A DNA stretch of 64,000 bases from Stictocephala bisonia (taxonomy: Eukaryota; Arthropoda; Insecta; Hemiptera; Membracidae), in assembly GCA_035578905.1 (NCBI GenBank), contig JAQJVL010000173.1:372001-436000 (forward strand), in the 5' to 3' direction. The number at the start of each line of letters is the position of its first letter. Within the stretch, counting starts at the first letter, position 1. Both the position numbers and the translations under genes were made by a program. The notes beneath the pieces were generated by a model, which saw only the letters and a list, made by a program, of their open reading frames with translations, was not told where the DNA came from and did not search any database. This document shows positions 1-12,744 of the stretch, in pieces.

Positions 1-25
1 TCTCGATTCTTCCTTTCCTCTACAG

Positions 26-244
26 TTCGGGGGCTTTCCGTTCTTTTTGCCGACTTCTTTGTGCGGAATTTCTGAGAACTGGCCAGCTGAATTAAGAGGG
101 CGAACCTCTGCCGCAGCTTCCTTGGGCGTAATTTCACGAAACTGGACAATTATTGATAAAATATTTTATAATTTCTTGCATATTATAGATACAAAAATAT
201 GTTATATCAGACTCGACGGGCATTGCAATACTGTATTGCACTAG
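26..244 (+). CDS. Possible terminal exon, MFS sugar (trehalose) transporter-like, partial or decayed
   Basis: A pyrimidine-rich tract ending in CTACAG (positions 8-25) makes a good splice acceptor. The frame opening directly after it stays open to a stop at 242-244, about 72 codons. It begins with F-G-G-F-P-F-F-L and continues with PAELRG and, 13 residues later, NW. MFS sugar transporters of the insect Tret1 type have a G-x-P-x-P-W ... PAxxRG ... NW segment joining transmembrane helices 10 and 11, so order and spacing are suggestive, but the match is short and the PAxxRG-to-NW spacing is longer than usual. The rest of the frame is AT-rich and not transporter-like. It could be a pseudogene remnant, or a true last exon whose upstream exons lie before the window. 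The similarity is judged from remembered family motifs, not an alignment. Confidence 0.3.
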   Translation, partial: FGGFPFFLPTSLCGISENWPAELRGRTSAAASLGVISRNWTIIDKIFYNFLHIIDTKICYIRLDGHCNTVLH

Positions 245-699
245 TAGTTTTTGTTTGGATAGTTTTCATAAAACTACAAATTAATACAATACGAAAAAAG
301 AAGTAAAAACTTATTACAAACTTAAAGTTTAGGATCGGGAGGGACCAACGGTGTTTGAGCAGTAACCCCCCCCCCCTTGAAGATAGATGTAAATTTACTT
401 TAGACATCCATCCAAGTGTCGATACAATATACGTCCCGGCCAGGGCATACCGCGGGACAAAGAGTATATAAAAATTTTGACGAATCAAGACGGCTAGCAA
501 CCCTGTTATGTTATATATATCATATGTTACCCCTTTTAAATCCAGAACTCTTTGAGAACTGAAATTAACAAATTGTTATGTAGCAATCACTTAAATTAAT
601 CAAGTAGTCCTTGATTAGTCCAATTTTTAAAATCCTGGTCACAAAACATTATTCCGACAGTTTACGGCTACTAAGTGATTGAGCAACGAGAGAAAAAAT

Positions 700-930
700 C
701 AGGTAAAGACTGGATCAGCCAAGACCGTTCGTCACGATTTGTGTTGGGCAACCACGACAGGCAGATCCATCCATAATGGGAGTTTGGTGTTGGTGTCACC
801 CACCGCAGCAATCTGCCACAAAGACCAGGAAGGAGATGTACTCCAGCTCCGTGCTGGACCCTCCTGGGGTGGTCCGGTCTCCTTTCTCAAGGTCTCGGGT
901 GTCACGCCACTGGCCATCTCTTTCGCATAC
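700..930. other. GC-richer anonymous patch
   Basis: This 230-bp patch is clearly GC-richer than its surroundings, and both strands have open frames across it. On the minus strand the frame is preceded by a pyrimidine stretch ending in ATACAG (near 930-950), which could be an acceptor. No domain or repeat family is recognised. It may be an exon, an old SINE or a decayed element. The flanks, 245-700 and 930-2030, are AT-rich with no gene I can support. Confidence 0.25.
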
Positions 931-2029
931 GTTATTAGATCTGTATTAAAACTCTCAGAAAAAAAACTGTTTGTAAAAACGTAGATTGTTCTCAATCTTA
1001 AACAATACATTAAAAAATAAATGCATTTATTATGACCAACAAGCATGTTTCTCGTTCTCGTTGATCTACGCAACAATTCTAAAAAATATGATTAACTTGT
1101 TAATAGGAATGGCTCGCTATCCATTTCCAATCTATTTGTAGTCTAATGAATTTTGCATATGAGGCACGACAACAGTTAGTACTAAGTAGTTAGCTTGTTG
1201 TTTTACATTGCCTATTAAAATCCTGTATTGTTTAATGACCTTGAAATAAAGTCACTTGTATTGAACAGCCAATAGACGTAAACAATGTTATGACCTTTCA
1301 CTGCTGTCAACTGAGTCTCTCGTCAATTTTATGACAATAGGATTGGATTCATGACACAAGATGTTTCATTGGCGTTATTCTGCAATATCACAATATTAAT
1401 GAGTAAATAGGCTAATAATTTATAACATTAGTATCACTTAAATGTTATTTTGTTGCCACTATTAATTTATAATAAACGCACAGTTGCAGATAAAATGCAA
1501 TTATTGCATTTGAAGTAGGCCCTAACTAAACTGAATACTTTTAGTTTAAGTATAGGCTACTAAAAGCTTTCAGCCGGAATCGTACAGAACGCAGCTACTA
1601 TAACTTACAAACATGAACAGTTGTAACTGGCTAAATCGGGACCAATTGTCAACAGCAAAACGAATCTGTAACCACCGCTACTATCGCAACTGGTTGTGAG
1701 ATAGCTGTTGAGGATAAAAAATGGGGACAATAGCGTTTCGAATTGGGAACAACGTTTCTAACAGTCAGTGATAGGAGAACGGTACCTTAGGTTTGAGAAG
1801 ATGTTGGCACAAGCAATTGGTGGTATACAATAACACACTTACACAGCAAGGTGGCAGACAAAACAATTAAACAGCTGATTACAAAAATACACTAAAACTG
1901 CAACACGTGGTTACTTCGTAAACAAGAACTGCTTAACCTAAAAACTAACACAATCACAATAAGTTTGGAAATGAACTGTTAAAAAGTAACCACACTGCTC
2001 TTTCATAGAGCGAACAAAACGAACACACG

Positions 2030-2230
2030 GCCAAGACGGACTTCCTGACCTGACCACTAACTCGACAAAAGCGGCGAGAGAAACTGAACAACTGAACTGG
2101 GCGCGCGACTGAGCTTTGACGAGCAGTTGAGTCCGCTATCTAGCGGCAGAGCAGGAGAGGAAGGCGAGCCTACTCACTGCGACACCTAGCGTAACACTGC
2201 GGAACTTCGACTCCAACGTTTGTTAGTTCA
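2030..2230. other. GC-rich patch, possible promoter or repeat end
   Basis: An isolated GC-rich block sits in AT-rich DNA and contains GGGCGCGCGAC and the inverted pair CCGCTA-TCTAGCGG. There is no convincing ORF, splice site or tRNA-like box. A CpG-rich promoter or the end of an unclassified element would both fit. The following 2230-3015 is AT-rich and holds only a small GC-rich hairpin near 2500 (GGCATC paired with GATGCC). Confidence 0.2.
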
Positions 2231-3016
2231 TTTAATCATTAGTTTACTTGACTGACATCACCTGACCATTACCATTGTTTTCTGCACTATCACTTACACA
2301 TTATTAACCACTATTCTCGTCCCTTGTGTCGCACTGTCGACTCGTAAATAACATCACAAAACAATGAACTTATAACTTTTAATAATTATAAAATTATAAC
2401 AGCACATTCGTTACCCACTTGTAAACTTTAACAGAAAAAGATGCCTCTAATTGTTGTACATAAATAGAACCGGTGGAAGAGCACCAGAGGGGAGGACAGG
2501 CATCTGGGCCTACGGCCAAACTGGGATGCCAATATCGATAATAGCACATTTCACCACTAGAACTTTCAAACTATACCGACGCTGAATAATGTACTCATAA
2601 GATTTATTAATTATTATTTTATTAATTTTATAGAATTTCTTATTTAACTATATGTGGAACAGCATTTAAAACACTCAATAGAAGCCAACATTTACACAAA
2701 TGTTAAAGCTTTTTTGGCACGAATCGTTATTTTAACAGATATAATGTAAATAATAAATGTACAACATTTCATTGAAACATTACAGAACTTATTTTATTTC
2801 AAAAACATTAATATCTGTGTATCTTGAATATACTTAGCAAATTAATATTTCAGTTAGCCTATTAGTAATACATGTTAAATAAAACTATTTACAGCAGTTG
2901 ATGGTCACAATTAATTCCAAGACTCCTATTAGTTGGCTGCGCCATTAGCTGTGATTCGTGGTTAAAAATGGTCAAGGTAATGAGTGTTCTGCTAAATACG
3001 TTATCCCTATATATTA

Positions 3017-4195
3017 CTAGGTGACACCCCTGCACGCTTCGCGTTCCAACTACGTCGCACACTGCGCTCGTGACACTTCGTCCTCAGCTTGTGACTTAAC
3101 TACAAGTATCAGTAGGTAACAGGTATAAAATCATAAACTTATTTATAGTATCTCATTCGCATTACTTGCGCTGCTACTATATTCAAACGTGTTCATTTAA
3201 TTTGTTTTAGTTTAATAGTTTAAGACTAATTAAATAAATAAAATAACCGCATTAGACCATTCTAATGTATCTGTATGTAAAGATACAGCAGTGCTGTAAC
3301 CCAGCTACTTGGGGACAAGGTGTTGGGAGATTGTAGGCGATAGGTTCCATGTTCGGTCCTCTAATACCGACACGGCGTCCGATCAATGGTTGCCATCGAC
3401 GTGGACACTACTAGATAAGTCTGGGGTGTCCATGTTGGATGGTAGTCAAGGTTCAGACGTTGTGTAGGGAAGAGAACTGAGTGTCAGACTCGTCAGTTAG
3501 CTGAAAATCAGACCAACACTACGTGGTTAGGATTCAACGTAAAGCTGCAGGTGCCATAGTTGCCCTGGCTGTTGGGCTATTAATAAAATTTCCCTTTCTG
3601 AGGAACAAAAAAAAGTAGAGGAAAAAAACTAAAGTTGAACTCAGTTAGTAACCAGACTACACTCATATAATCATTCATATTCACCTTAAAATACGCTCAA
3701 CGTTGTATTGGTGCCTCATATGTAAGAAACTTCAAACCTCATTCGTACTTTAAAGTCCAGTGGGGCGTAGTCCTACTGTCGGACATAAATAAAACCATGC
3801 TTACAACCTTCCCTGGTTTAACATTATGAAAGATCTAACCCTTTCAATATTACAAAAACCGTTATCAACACTTCAACAGCTGTTAACATTGTATGGATAT
3901 CATTATTTAAGCATTTGAACAGCTGTTCTCTTTTGATTAATTTATATCTCCCTCCATGTTATTATCGTGTCAAAAAAAGTAGGCCTACTTTGAGGCCTTC
4001 CTGAGCTCTTCAGGGTAAAAATATTGAAAAATGGAGATCTTATTGCACAACTAATTTTAAAACAAGTACACAAATAATTAAGAATTGCGAACAGAGGCAA
4101 ATTTTTTGATACCTCAATCAACCGTTTAAATTGGTCAAGAAATAAGAGAGGAGTTGCGTTGACAAAAAAACGGCTTCACGTATTATACTGTATTA
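3017..4195 (-). mobile_element. Non-autonomous Helitron, copy 1 (with nested SINE)
   Basis: Read on the minus strand, the right end finishes in a short hairpin (ACGC-GAA-GCGT), then AGGGGTGTCAC and CTAG followed by T. This is the Helitron 3' signature: a hairpin about 10 nt before CTRR, inserted before T. The element body is collinear with the copy at 15831-16519, sharing blocks such as CAACAGCTGTT and GAGGAGTTGCGTTG near its 5' end. It is longer only because a tRNA-derived SINE (about 3287-3690) sits inside it. No Rep/helicase coding is present, so it depends on an autonomous partner. The 5' end is blurred compared with copy 2. Confidence 0.65.
3287..3690 (+). mobile_element. tRNA-derived SINE family A, full-length copy nested in a Helitron
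   Basis: The head has a tRNA-like region with GATTGTAGGCGATAGG and a box-B-like ATGTTCGGTCC. The body and tail match, in inverted orientation, sequence at 11130-11515 and 36405-36670. Partial copies lie at 7030-7100 (head), 9985-10050 (tail) and 48215-48320 (tail). The tail includes CTGAGGAAC and AGTTAGTAACCAGAC. Box A is not clear. The copy interrupts the Helitron at 3017-4195, so it is the younger of the two. Confidence 0.55.
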
Positions 4196-4199
4196 TTGT

Positions 4200-5060
4200 A
4201 CCTTATCTACAAACATTGTTGCCAACATTATGGAAAGACATGCAACTATAGACATGTAGATAATGTTCTCGTGTTCTCGGAGGGGAAATTAAGCACAATC
4301 AGCACGAGGCATGACTCTGTGGGGGGCCTCTCGTCTGTGGAGAGTATAGCAAACCGACAACCCACCCCATAACCACTTGTGGTATCAACAACGACATGTC
4401 ACGACATATCAAACTGAATACTTTAATCTACGCGTATAAAAGTGCTACGCCAGACTTAAATCCGTATAGAATACAAATTATTAAAAATTAGATCAACAGG
4501 GTAATACAATAGAGACAGTTTCATGTAAATTTTGATTTGAAATAAAATACGATGAAAAACTGGATATTTTATAATTTTTAGAAATAAAACTCACATAATC
4601 CAATAACATTTAAAAAGTACGCTTGAGGCCTTCCGAAAACAAGGTTTTCATAGTCAAAAGCAACTAAAAGGTAAATACCGATAACACTATACATTTAAGG
4701 GTGGACGGGTAGGCCGATACCACTGTGCGAGTAAGGATGGGGGGGGCACACACCCAACCATACATGTACATTGTACAGTGGTGACTCACCCACCCACTCA
4801 TACATGTACGCTATAAATACACTTAACATAAAGTAAATAGTAATTTAAGAAAGAAGGTAAATGGAAAATTCCTGGTTAGTTAGTCACTAATTAACTTTTA
4901 TGTTGCTTTATGTAGTATGTTTCATATGCAATAAGATAATTTCGTCTTACAATTATAGTACTAAATCAAAATTAATCTAGACCTTATTAAAACATAATAA
5001 TACAAATATCTCTCACTATTCAAAACTTAAATTGAAACATGTGCTTCCAAACAATTAGTG
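4200..5060. other. AT-rich spacer with a dispersed-repeat block at 4575-4660
   Basis: No gene is supported. Sequence at 4575-4660 (GTACGCTTGAGGCCTTCCG and flanks) recurs in inverted orientation at 6400-6480 and resembles a segment inside the Helitron copies (CTTTGAGGCCTTCCTGAG near 3990). It is therefore probably a Helitron-derived fragment. A short imperfect repeat of ATACATGTAC lies at 4760-4810. Confidence 0.35.
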
Positions 5061-5063
5061 CTT

Positions 5064-5216
5064 CCGGTAACGACCGCGTCAAGGTGTTATTTACATCATC
5101 AAACGTGTAGCCTATGCTGTGATGTCTCTGAGACTCCTACTGAGGATGAAGCATCACAGCATGGGCGAAACGTTTGATGATGTACAGTAAATTACACCTT
5201 GATGCGATCGTAACCG
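5064..5216. repeat. Foldback element, about 150 bp, with CTGAGGA...GAAAC motif
   Basis: The two ends are imperfect inverted copies: TTCCGGTAACGACC at the left and ATCGTAACCGGAA at the right, continuing through CATCATCAAACG and its complement and the inner pair ATGCTGTGATG/CATCACAGCAT. The right arm contains CTGAGGA followed by GGGCGAAACG, which recalls the hammerhead core, but the segment between the two motifs does not form a proper stem II. It is best described as a small foldback MITE. Confidence 0.55.
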
Positions 5217-5219
5217 GAA

Positions 5220-6090
5220 TTTTCAGTTATTTGCAATGACATCAGCCTCTTTTAAAGCATACAAATAAGATATGTAATTTTAATTTAATTCCAAATATTA
5301 AAGATAATATTAAAAATAAAGATAAATCAGGAATTTACTACATTAGATGCAATGAATCATATTAAAAATATATTGGCCGAACTTAATTTAAAAACGAGAT
5401 TGACGAACACATAGGACATTTGAAAAATAATAATTCTGAAAATTGTGCATTAACCAAACATTGTTTGGAACTTAACACCTTTTTCAAACATCAATTTATT
5501 AGAAGAAGTTATAAAATATAATTATCTTTATGTATATAAAACATACTAAATAAACAAAAATAAAAATGTTATTTAGTGAATAACGGACCAGAAAATTTCC
5601 ATTTTTCTCCGTTCTTAAATGAATATTTATTTTATATCAACTGATTAATGTTATATTCTATTTGCTAAATATTAAAAGAATTGGCAAAATCTATTCCGAG
5701 TTCGTCCGAGCGTTCTATTAGGCCGATCTGCTTTAGTTGTTTTCATGAAAAGTATTAGTACACAGATAATTGGATTTAACTTAAGTCTGACCTTACTCAA
5801 GTTGTACTCAAATGAGACTTAATTTATTAATTTCCAAGGTTTATTTTCCACTCAAACATCTGAATCTAAGGATCTAATTGAGGTAAGAGGTTCGTTTTGG
5901 TCTAAAAACACTCAGTAAATCAGGTCCTTTTATTTGGGCCTTTGATCACCCAAATTGCTTGAGTCTGATGATAGTTGTGTGTGGACATTCATTATAAGCC
6001 AAATCTATCTATACAGACTTGCAAGGCTGATTGACTTGACATTTGCTACATAGGTTTACCTAAGGCCCTATAGACCAAATAAGGATTTTC
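5220..6090. other. AT-rich spacer without supported gene
   Basis: I see no exon-like, repeat-terminus or tRNA-like signal in this stretch. Confidence 0.4.
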
Positions 6091-6350
6091 TCTCTGACCT
6101 CAGGGATCCGCCCCACTGGCCTCCAAGCTTTTAATGTTATTCTTATGGAACTATTATTTCTTCACTTGTTTATTTCTCATCAGCTGTCAAATAATCTATT
6201 AATTAATTTTTTTTACTTCATTTGATTTTACTTAATATATTTTAACCACTAAAATTTGTAGTCAAGTATGTGCTAAGGCCGAAGGCCAGGGTGTCATGAA
6301 CGCAGATCGTGACAGGATTGGCACACGATACATGCAGGGGTGTTCCCTAG
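6090..6350 (+). mobile_element. Helitron copy 3, 3' end fragment
   Basis: It ends in TGCAGGGGTGTTCC-CTAG-T at 6333-6351, the same terminus as copies 1 and 2 but on the plus strand, with a decayed terminal hairpin. Upstream blocks (GGCCGAAGG, CGCCCCACTGG, TCAGCTGTCAAAT) match the family body in order. The 5' part is missing or too diverged to follow. Confidence 0.5.
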
Positions 6351-6359
6351 TATTTATTT

Positions 6360-8230
6360 AATATTTATAAATTATCTTTTGTATGCTTATTTAAAGTGAA
6401 AACCTTGTATTTGAAAAGGCCTCAAGCGTACTTTATACATTTTTATTGGATTATCTGAGTTTTATTTCTACAAATTAGAGTTTAAAAGTTTAATTTTTTG
6501 CAGAACACTAGTCCAAATTATATTCTACCATTCTTAATATTTTTCTTGATTAGCCCTCTCACACATAATATACCACGAAAATAATGTCAGAGGATGATAC
6601 TTTGATAGAAAACACGAAAGTCATATAGACATATAATAGTCTTTATTGAGATAATAGTCAAAAACTCCTTATTGACTGAACTGTTTCTGGTGATTAGCGT
6701 TCTTGATTAAAAAATACCCTGTAAAATGTTCATCTGAATCTATCGCTTGGAATGGGAAAAATAATAATAAATAGGGGAAACACTTAAAAATAAGTACAGA
6801 TAGTAACCATTGTGCCTGGTCACTATTGACCTTTAAAGTTTATAATAATTATTGTTGTTTCCTGTTATCTTGTAATATTCTGTATTAATTATTGAGTATT
6901 ATATTATTTTTTCTCACTGCCCACTACTGTAATATGTATTTTGTAAACATATTGTACCATTGTAATTGGGCAGTTGCCTATTTTAGTGCATGTCAATAAT
7001 AAAATAAAATTAAAATATTAGGAAGACTAAAAATAGAACTTATCGCCTACAATCTGGATGACGCCTAGCCCTAAAGTCACAGCACTATGCGACAGTGACG
7101 GCCACAAGCTTAAGCACAGCTAAACTGAATTCGTTTTACGTGTTCATTATATTTATCTGTTATACAAAAACGTACATAGAAAAGACTAAATTTATTAATG
7201 TGTAAGAAAGAAACAGGGTTATATAAATTAGTTTAAAGTGCTTGTATAGTCTGAAGTATGTTGAGAAATAATGTTTTCTTATTATAACAATAATCATCAT
7301 TACAGGAATCACTCGAGAGGAACCGGTTATTCATGACTGGTGATGCAGGCGGTCCTGGACAGGGTCTGCCTAATATCTAAGCACCATCTACCCTGCTAAA
7401 GCATCGCCACAATTCCGTAAAAGACAAAAAAATGGTGGGATGACATTTATAATTTATAGTCTCAACATTCACATCCACAGAATAATTATTTTCGAGATGA
7501 AAGAACCTGGAACTGGGCATAGCTTTCAAAAAGGTTGAATATTAGAACTTTTAATTTTAAATCTAAACTAGTTTGTAGATTAATGTTTTGAGAATATTTT
7601 TTTACTCTTGAGTTTTTTTTTTATTTCTAAATAGGACCTTTTCAAAATATTTAAAGATTTCCATTATTGTTGCATGAAATAATAAAGCACTACACTATGT
7701 TTTGAAAAGTTCATTTTGCATGTCATTTTGGTAATTTTGCCATAATATTTTACTTACATAATTGTTTTAAAAGTTTGTTTTCATAAAAGACGTAAAAGTA
7801 AATGAAGGAAATTGAAAAAGTTAAATTAAAATTTCATTTCCAAGAATCGAGCTGTAAAATTAGTTGAATATTTAAATGAATGAAGTATTAGTAAATACAA
7901 TTAATTGTTCTCTACGATACTTTTTTTTATCTGTTATTTGCTTCTAATTTGTCTTCTTTCAAAATTCATAAAACAATACATGGAAAATGTGTTTAGCGTT
8001 TTGGTGTAGTCCTATTTACTAACAATTTTTAATAATCTAATTAGTGTTTCTACTGAATTCATAGTTACATTGGCACATAACATTAAATATAGAATTATAC
8101 TGGATGCTTTCTGTACATAAATTACAGTCATAAAAATATATAAACTATTACAAATTACGTTCTGTTAAAAGTGTTTTCTATAGATCTCTTGGCAGTTTTT
8201 TTTCACTGTAAAATATGCATAATTTTTATT
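6360..8230. other. AT-rich spacer with SINE A head fragment (7030-7100)
   Basis: The 7030-7100 block contains ATAGAACTTATCGCCTAC, the complement of the SINE A head. 6400-6480 is the inverted partner of 4575-4660. No gene is supported elsewhere in this interval. Confidence 0.35.
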
Positions 8231-8238
8231 TTTATCTT

Positions 8239-8698
8239 CGATAAAACCTCGCAAGCTCAACACCCTATAACTCGACAGTCTACGGCTGAAAAGTTGCAAG
8301 TCTAGCTAGCTTTATATTAAATGTTTCTTTCGCTTGAAGTAATATACAAAGCTTTCAATTATGTGTCAAATACATTTAAGGAACATTGCATTATTTGCAA
8401 CAACAATGAATGTCTGCAATGGATATTTTATTCCTCCATGAAGAAGCAGCTTGGTGCTGAATTAAGATAACCCATGTTTAATTATAAAATTTTTTAAGCA
8501 CATTTTGCTATATGATAATTATTGAATATTCAACATTTCTTTGCAGATACAATAACTATGTACATTTCAATAATAAGTTTACGGTGTAACTCAAGTCTGT
8601 CGTGTGTTAATTTATAAAAACCCATTAAAAACTTCATTGTTCTGGACAACTAGACAATATCTGGGTCCACAAAGTGTCGAGTTAGTGAGTTTATATTG
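8239..8698. mobile_element. Tigger/pogo-like MITE
   Basis: The left end reads CGATAAAACCTCGCAAGCTC with AACTCGACA 16 bp later. The right end, read inward on the minus strand, is CAATATAAACTCACTAACTC then GACAC. pogo/Tigger elements typically start CAGTAAAACCTCG with AACTCGA repeats and duplicate TA. TA is present on the right (8699-8700), while the left copy is mutated. The interior is AT-rich with no transposase frame, so this is a dead or non-autonomous element. Confidence 0.45.
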
Positions 8699-8704
8699 TA
8701 TTTA

Positions 8705-11125
8705 TTATCTTTATTGATACGGTACCAATTACGTAAAACATACCAGCTACGTTATATGAATGGAGGCGCACTACGGAGCAATGGTATCATATGTGACAAC
8801 TGTAAATTCTATTTTAACATTTGTCTCAAAGCATCTATACCCAAAGTTGTTTTACAAACAATGTAGGGAATACGTTTATCATTGATGTATTTAATTAGAA
8901 CATTTTCAAAATGTCATAATTGATTTATTTCAGTTTCAAAATGATTTGTTTGAGTAACTTTAATTTGTGTTATCAGTTGTAAAAAAAGAATAATAGGATT
9001 TGATGTGTTTAACTGAAAAATATAATTTTTACTATCAACGAATACTTAAAGGAAATTCAACAATATGAAAGGTGATTCTGTATCCGTCTCTGAACACGTT
9101 TTGGTTTAATTAATTAATTATGAGCATATCATTTTATCGTTTTAAGAAATTTTGATTCATGGTCCCTAAATCTAAAATGACTATTATATCAAAGCCATTT
9201 ATATATTGTTATATATAACCTAATATGATAAAATATAACACAACATTTCCAGAATGTAGGGGATTCAGTTTTTATGCAAATCGTTTATTTATTTGCATGT
9301 TTTTGAAGAAGACTTGTGCTGTTTACAAATATTTAAATAACATGTGTTTATTTATGTTTTAGTCTTGATTATATACACCTACAACAGATATTACATCTAA
9401 TAGGAATATGTGTGCTTGTAATTTTGTTAGTTAGTGAGGCCCGAAACTACAGCTGGTTTAAACTGCATTACATTTACATGGGACTGCCCTAGCACTCCAC
9501 AACGGAACACAAAAACAGCTGATATTTAACGTTGGATAGAAAATCTATTTGTGTATAAAATCAATGGTTTTAGTAATTAATTGTTGAGCTAAACACTTTA
9601 TGAGTGAGTTGAGAATTTACATGTTTCATTTCTGTCTGTGTGATTATAATAAATATTAAATTTTTCACATTTCTTATCAGTTTTCTTATTCATCAAAATT
9701 TAACAGTAGGAAACATGGAAACAGATATACAAAGTGTTATATTAGTGCCAAAAGAATACTTATCTTGGTCATCTTCAGTTTTTGCCAAAAGAACAGTTAT
9801 ACGGGCAATTTAAAATATCAACACTTAAAGTCTTCTTTTCATGATTCTATCTATGGTATATAACAAAGTTATAAATTGTCTAGGTTATTAATGGTAATAG
9901 TTTTGTTCTCAGCTACAAATAAATTCAAATTATTTAGATTTCAGATTGAGTTTTTTGACTTAGCTCAGAAAGAACCATTTATAAATAGCCTAATAGCCAG
10001 GACAACTATGGGACTTACAGCTTTACATGGAGTCCGAATCACATAGTATTTGTTTTTTCCTTATAAATTTACCAAACCAAGTTAATTGATCATAAATTGT
10101 GCGAGTCTACTTCTTTTCAGACCGATTATGACCGTAGACGCACACATAATTCCCTCTTGTCACCAGCCATTGTAGAGTTAGGAAACTCATGGACTACGTA
10201 CCAACTCATGCAACATGTCTCGGCTATAATATCACCATTAGGGGACAATATAACAAAAACGTTACACTACGCTAATTTCACTTCATGTTGAAACTCGTGG
10301 TAGAATACTGTTACCTAACTTCTTTTCATATAAAAAACAAACTAAAAATAAAATTATTTTTATAAATAATAAAAAGATCTTCACTTTTTTATCTATTGTA
10401 TTTGCTATCCAACAATATTCTTATTAATGTAGTACTGCTTTGCTTAAATAGTTGTTATTTAATAAATGATTTTATTTAAAATAACATTTGTCATTTTTGG
10501 CAATATATTTTTACTGTTGGAGGCAATAATTGAGTACATTTTTTTATTTTTATACCATACTGTGAACTGTACATATCATCAAGTTCTGGTCAGAGGCAAC
10601 AGTATTATTGAACACTAAAAAAAGTTTTTAAGTGAACTCCATTTTTTAGCTATGATAATTTTTTTTAAATAACTGTTACTCTTAACAGAATTCACGACAA
10701 AACTAAAAAAAAAAACTTTCTTTATACAAAAATACAAATTCATTCTATATTCCATTTAATTTCTCCACTATCGATGCTGCAATGCCCTAAAACGCCATGA
10801 GCCAAGATATTCAAATCAGATATTAAATTCATATTCGACTCAAGGTAAAAATTAGATGAGATCATTCGCCCATGTGATGATGCTGCGTGAGTCACAAGTG
10901 AAAGACGCTGCCAAATGTGATACATAATGTTTCCTTTATTTGCATGAAGACCTTTCCAAACAACCTGTAAGATCGTCTAAAATACTGGTTGTACGAATGT
11001 AAGGTGTTGTTATGATGACAAAATAATAAAATAAGATATAACCATAAAGTTATTATAATTTAGAGAAACCATTCTTAACATTCTTACATATGAGACACCA
11101 ACACAATGTTGTGCGTATTTTAAGG
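8705..11125. other. AT-rich spacer with SINE A tail fragment (9985-10050)
   Basis: Only one repeat piece is recognised: GGGACTTACAGCTTTACATG near 10009, matching the SINE A tail. The short frames at 10097-10291 and 10740-11201 show no domain, splice or codon support. Confidence 0.35.
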
Positions 11126-11127
11126 CG

Positions 11128-11515
11128 AGTATGAATATATGAGTGTGGATGAATGTAGTCTGGTTACTAACTGAGTTCGACTGTTCCTCAGAAACAGCCA
11201 TTTATTAATAGCCCAATATTCAGGGCAACTAAGGGACCTACAGCTTTACGTGGAATCCAAACCACGTAGTGTTGGTCTGATTTTCAGCTAATTGACAAGC
11301 CTGATACTAAGTTCTCTCCCCTATACAACATTTGGACACTGATTATAACCCATCATGGACACCCTAGACTTCTATAGTAGTGTCCACGCCGATGGAAACC
11401 ATTGAATGGATGCCATGCCGGTATTTAGAGGACTGAGCATAGAACTTATCGCCTACAATCTCCACAACACTTTGTCCCCAAGTGGATGGGTTACAGCACT
11501 GTGCCACCAATGCTG
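11128..11515 (-). mobile_element. tRNA-derived SINE family A, copy 2
   Basis: Read on the minus strand it is collinear with the copy at 3287-3690: head with GATTGTAGGCGATAAG, middle with CCATCGGCGTGGACACTA, then GTAAAGCTGTAGG and the tail AGTTAGTAACCAGAC. It is near full length. The minus-strand 79-codon frame over its head is an accident of the repeat. Confidence 0.55.
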
Positions 11516-12309
11516 ACAAACCAGTGTCTCCTGATACTCCAGTACAGTTAACAAGAAAAATTATATTTTGATTTATGTTTGTAACTTGACTATAAATTAT
11601 CAAAACTATCCAAAATTAATGTACTCCATTAAATTCATCATAAAAAACTTGTTTAATTTGTACCTAAATGCATAAACTACTTACCACACTAACTTTGTTA
11701 GCCTATTTGAATATATGTGCTTACTGTTCATTTAGTAGAAATCTACACCTGAAAATTATAAAATAAAATCTTTAAAAGTTACCTCCGATGTATATGCATA
11801 TCACCTTTAAATTCAAGGTTGACAAATGATTAAGTATAAAATCCAAAACTTTACAAATTGTACCTAAAATTTATAACCTACAAAAACCTAAGCCCTTGAG
11901 TAATTTCAGTTCTAAACCTTCCAAATAATATATAAAATATTTTTTATATTAATATACATTTGTTATGTTTTGAAGCCTTCGAATTAGGTTTCTGTTGGAA
12001 CACATTTTATTGGTGAGCTTGAATGTTACATAAAATACACACATTATTACTTAAGCACAATTATTACTTATCACTTAAGTATTTTAACAGTAATAATCAG
12101 CATGAATGTCAACTCAATTTTTTTATGGATACAGACATAAAAGACTTATGTTTTCAAGTCATTACTACATTGTTTTGGTTATTAAATGTTTCATATTTTC
12201 CATCAGTACATTTTAAGTGGTATTTCACAAAATATGCAACTAAAAATTTCACTGGACTTCAAATGTATTTAAGTTTATAGAAACCTAGATATTAATTTAC
12301 GTTGTTCTA

Positions 12310-12626
12310 TCTATACATATAAAAATCAAACTTCTGTATGTTTGTGTACACCAAACTCAAAAATTAGAGAACAAATTCATTTATACACATCATTGCATTT
12401 CATAAACCGGAGCGTTTTTATAAATTTAATTTCTAAAATTGTAGGCGAAAACAAGGCATTTCAAGCATTTCCCAACCTACCTACATTTCACAAATGTTAC
12501 TTTATTTTTATTTAGATCAAATCAAGTAAAAGTATTACTTTATTTTTCAAATAGCTTAAGTCAAAAATAAAGGATAATAGTTTGCATCAGACTAAGCCAC
12601 AGTAAAGTGTGGCAGGATTTAGCTAG
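12310..12626 (+). mobile_element. Short non-autonomous Helitron, family II
   Basis: The 5' end is TCTATACATATAAAA preceded by A (12309). The 3' end has a 6-bp hairpin GCCACA-GTAAAG-TGTGGC (12596-12613), nine nucleotides, then CTAG (12623-12626) followed by T. A|T insertion, a TC start and a hairpin close to CTRR are the textbook Helitron signature. At about 317 bp it can encode nothing. Confidence 0.65.
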
Positions 12627-12649
12627 TATAAAAACACTTCACTAGCTGG

Positions 12650-12740
12650 TCTACATAGGAAATAAAGTACTGGACCATTACATCCTTTTAGGATTCAATC
12701 CATGGACCTAGTCTCTACAGTCCACTAAGCTGTCACGCCA
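12650..12740 (-). mobile_element. tRNA-like SINE head
   Basis: On the minus strand, TGGCGTGACAGCTTAGTGG provides a box-A-like segment and GGATTGAATCC (12691-12701) a box B, spaced as in a tRNA promoter. It adjoins the Helitron end at 12626. A decayed tRNA pseudogene is an alternative. Confidence 0.45.
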
Positions 12741-12744
12741 TATA

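Noticed and set aside
5064..5216. Hammerhead ribozyme in the 5-kb foldback
   Set aside because: CTGAGGA and GAAAC are present, but the segment between them prefers a GATG-AAG-CATC hairpin and no stem I is found, so the motif is not supported here.
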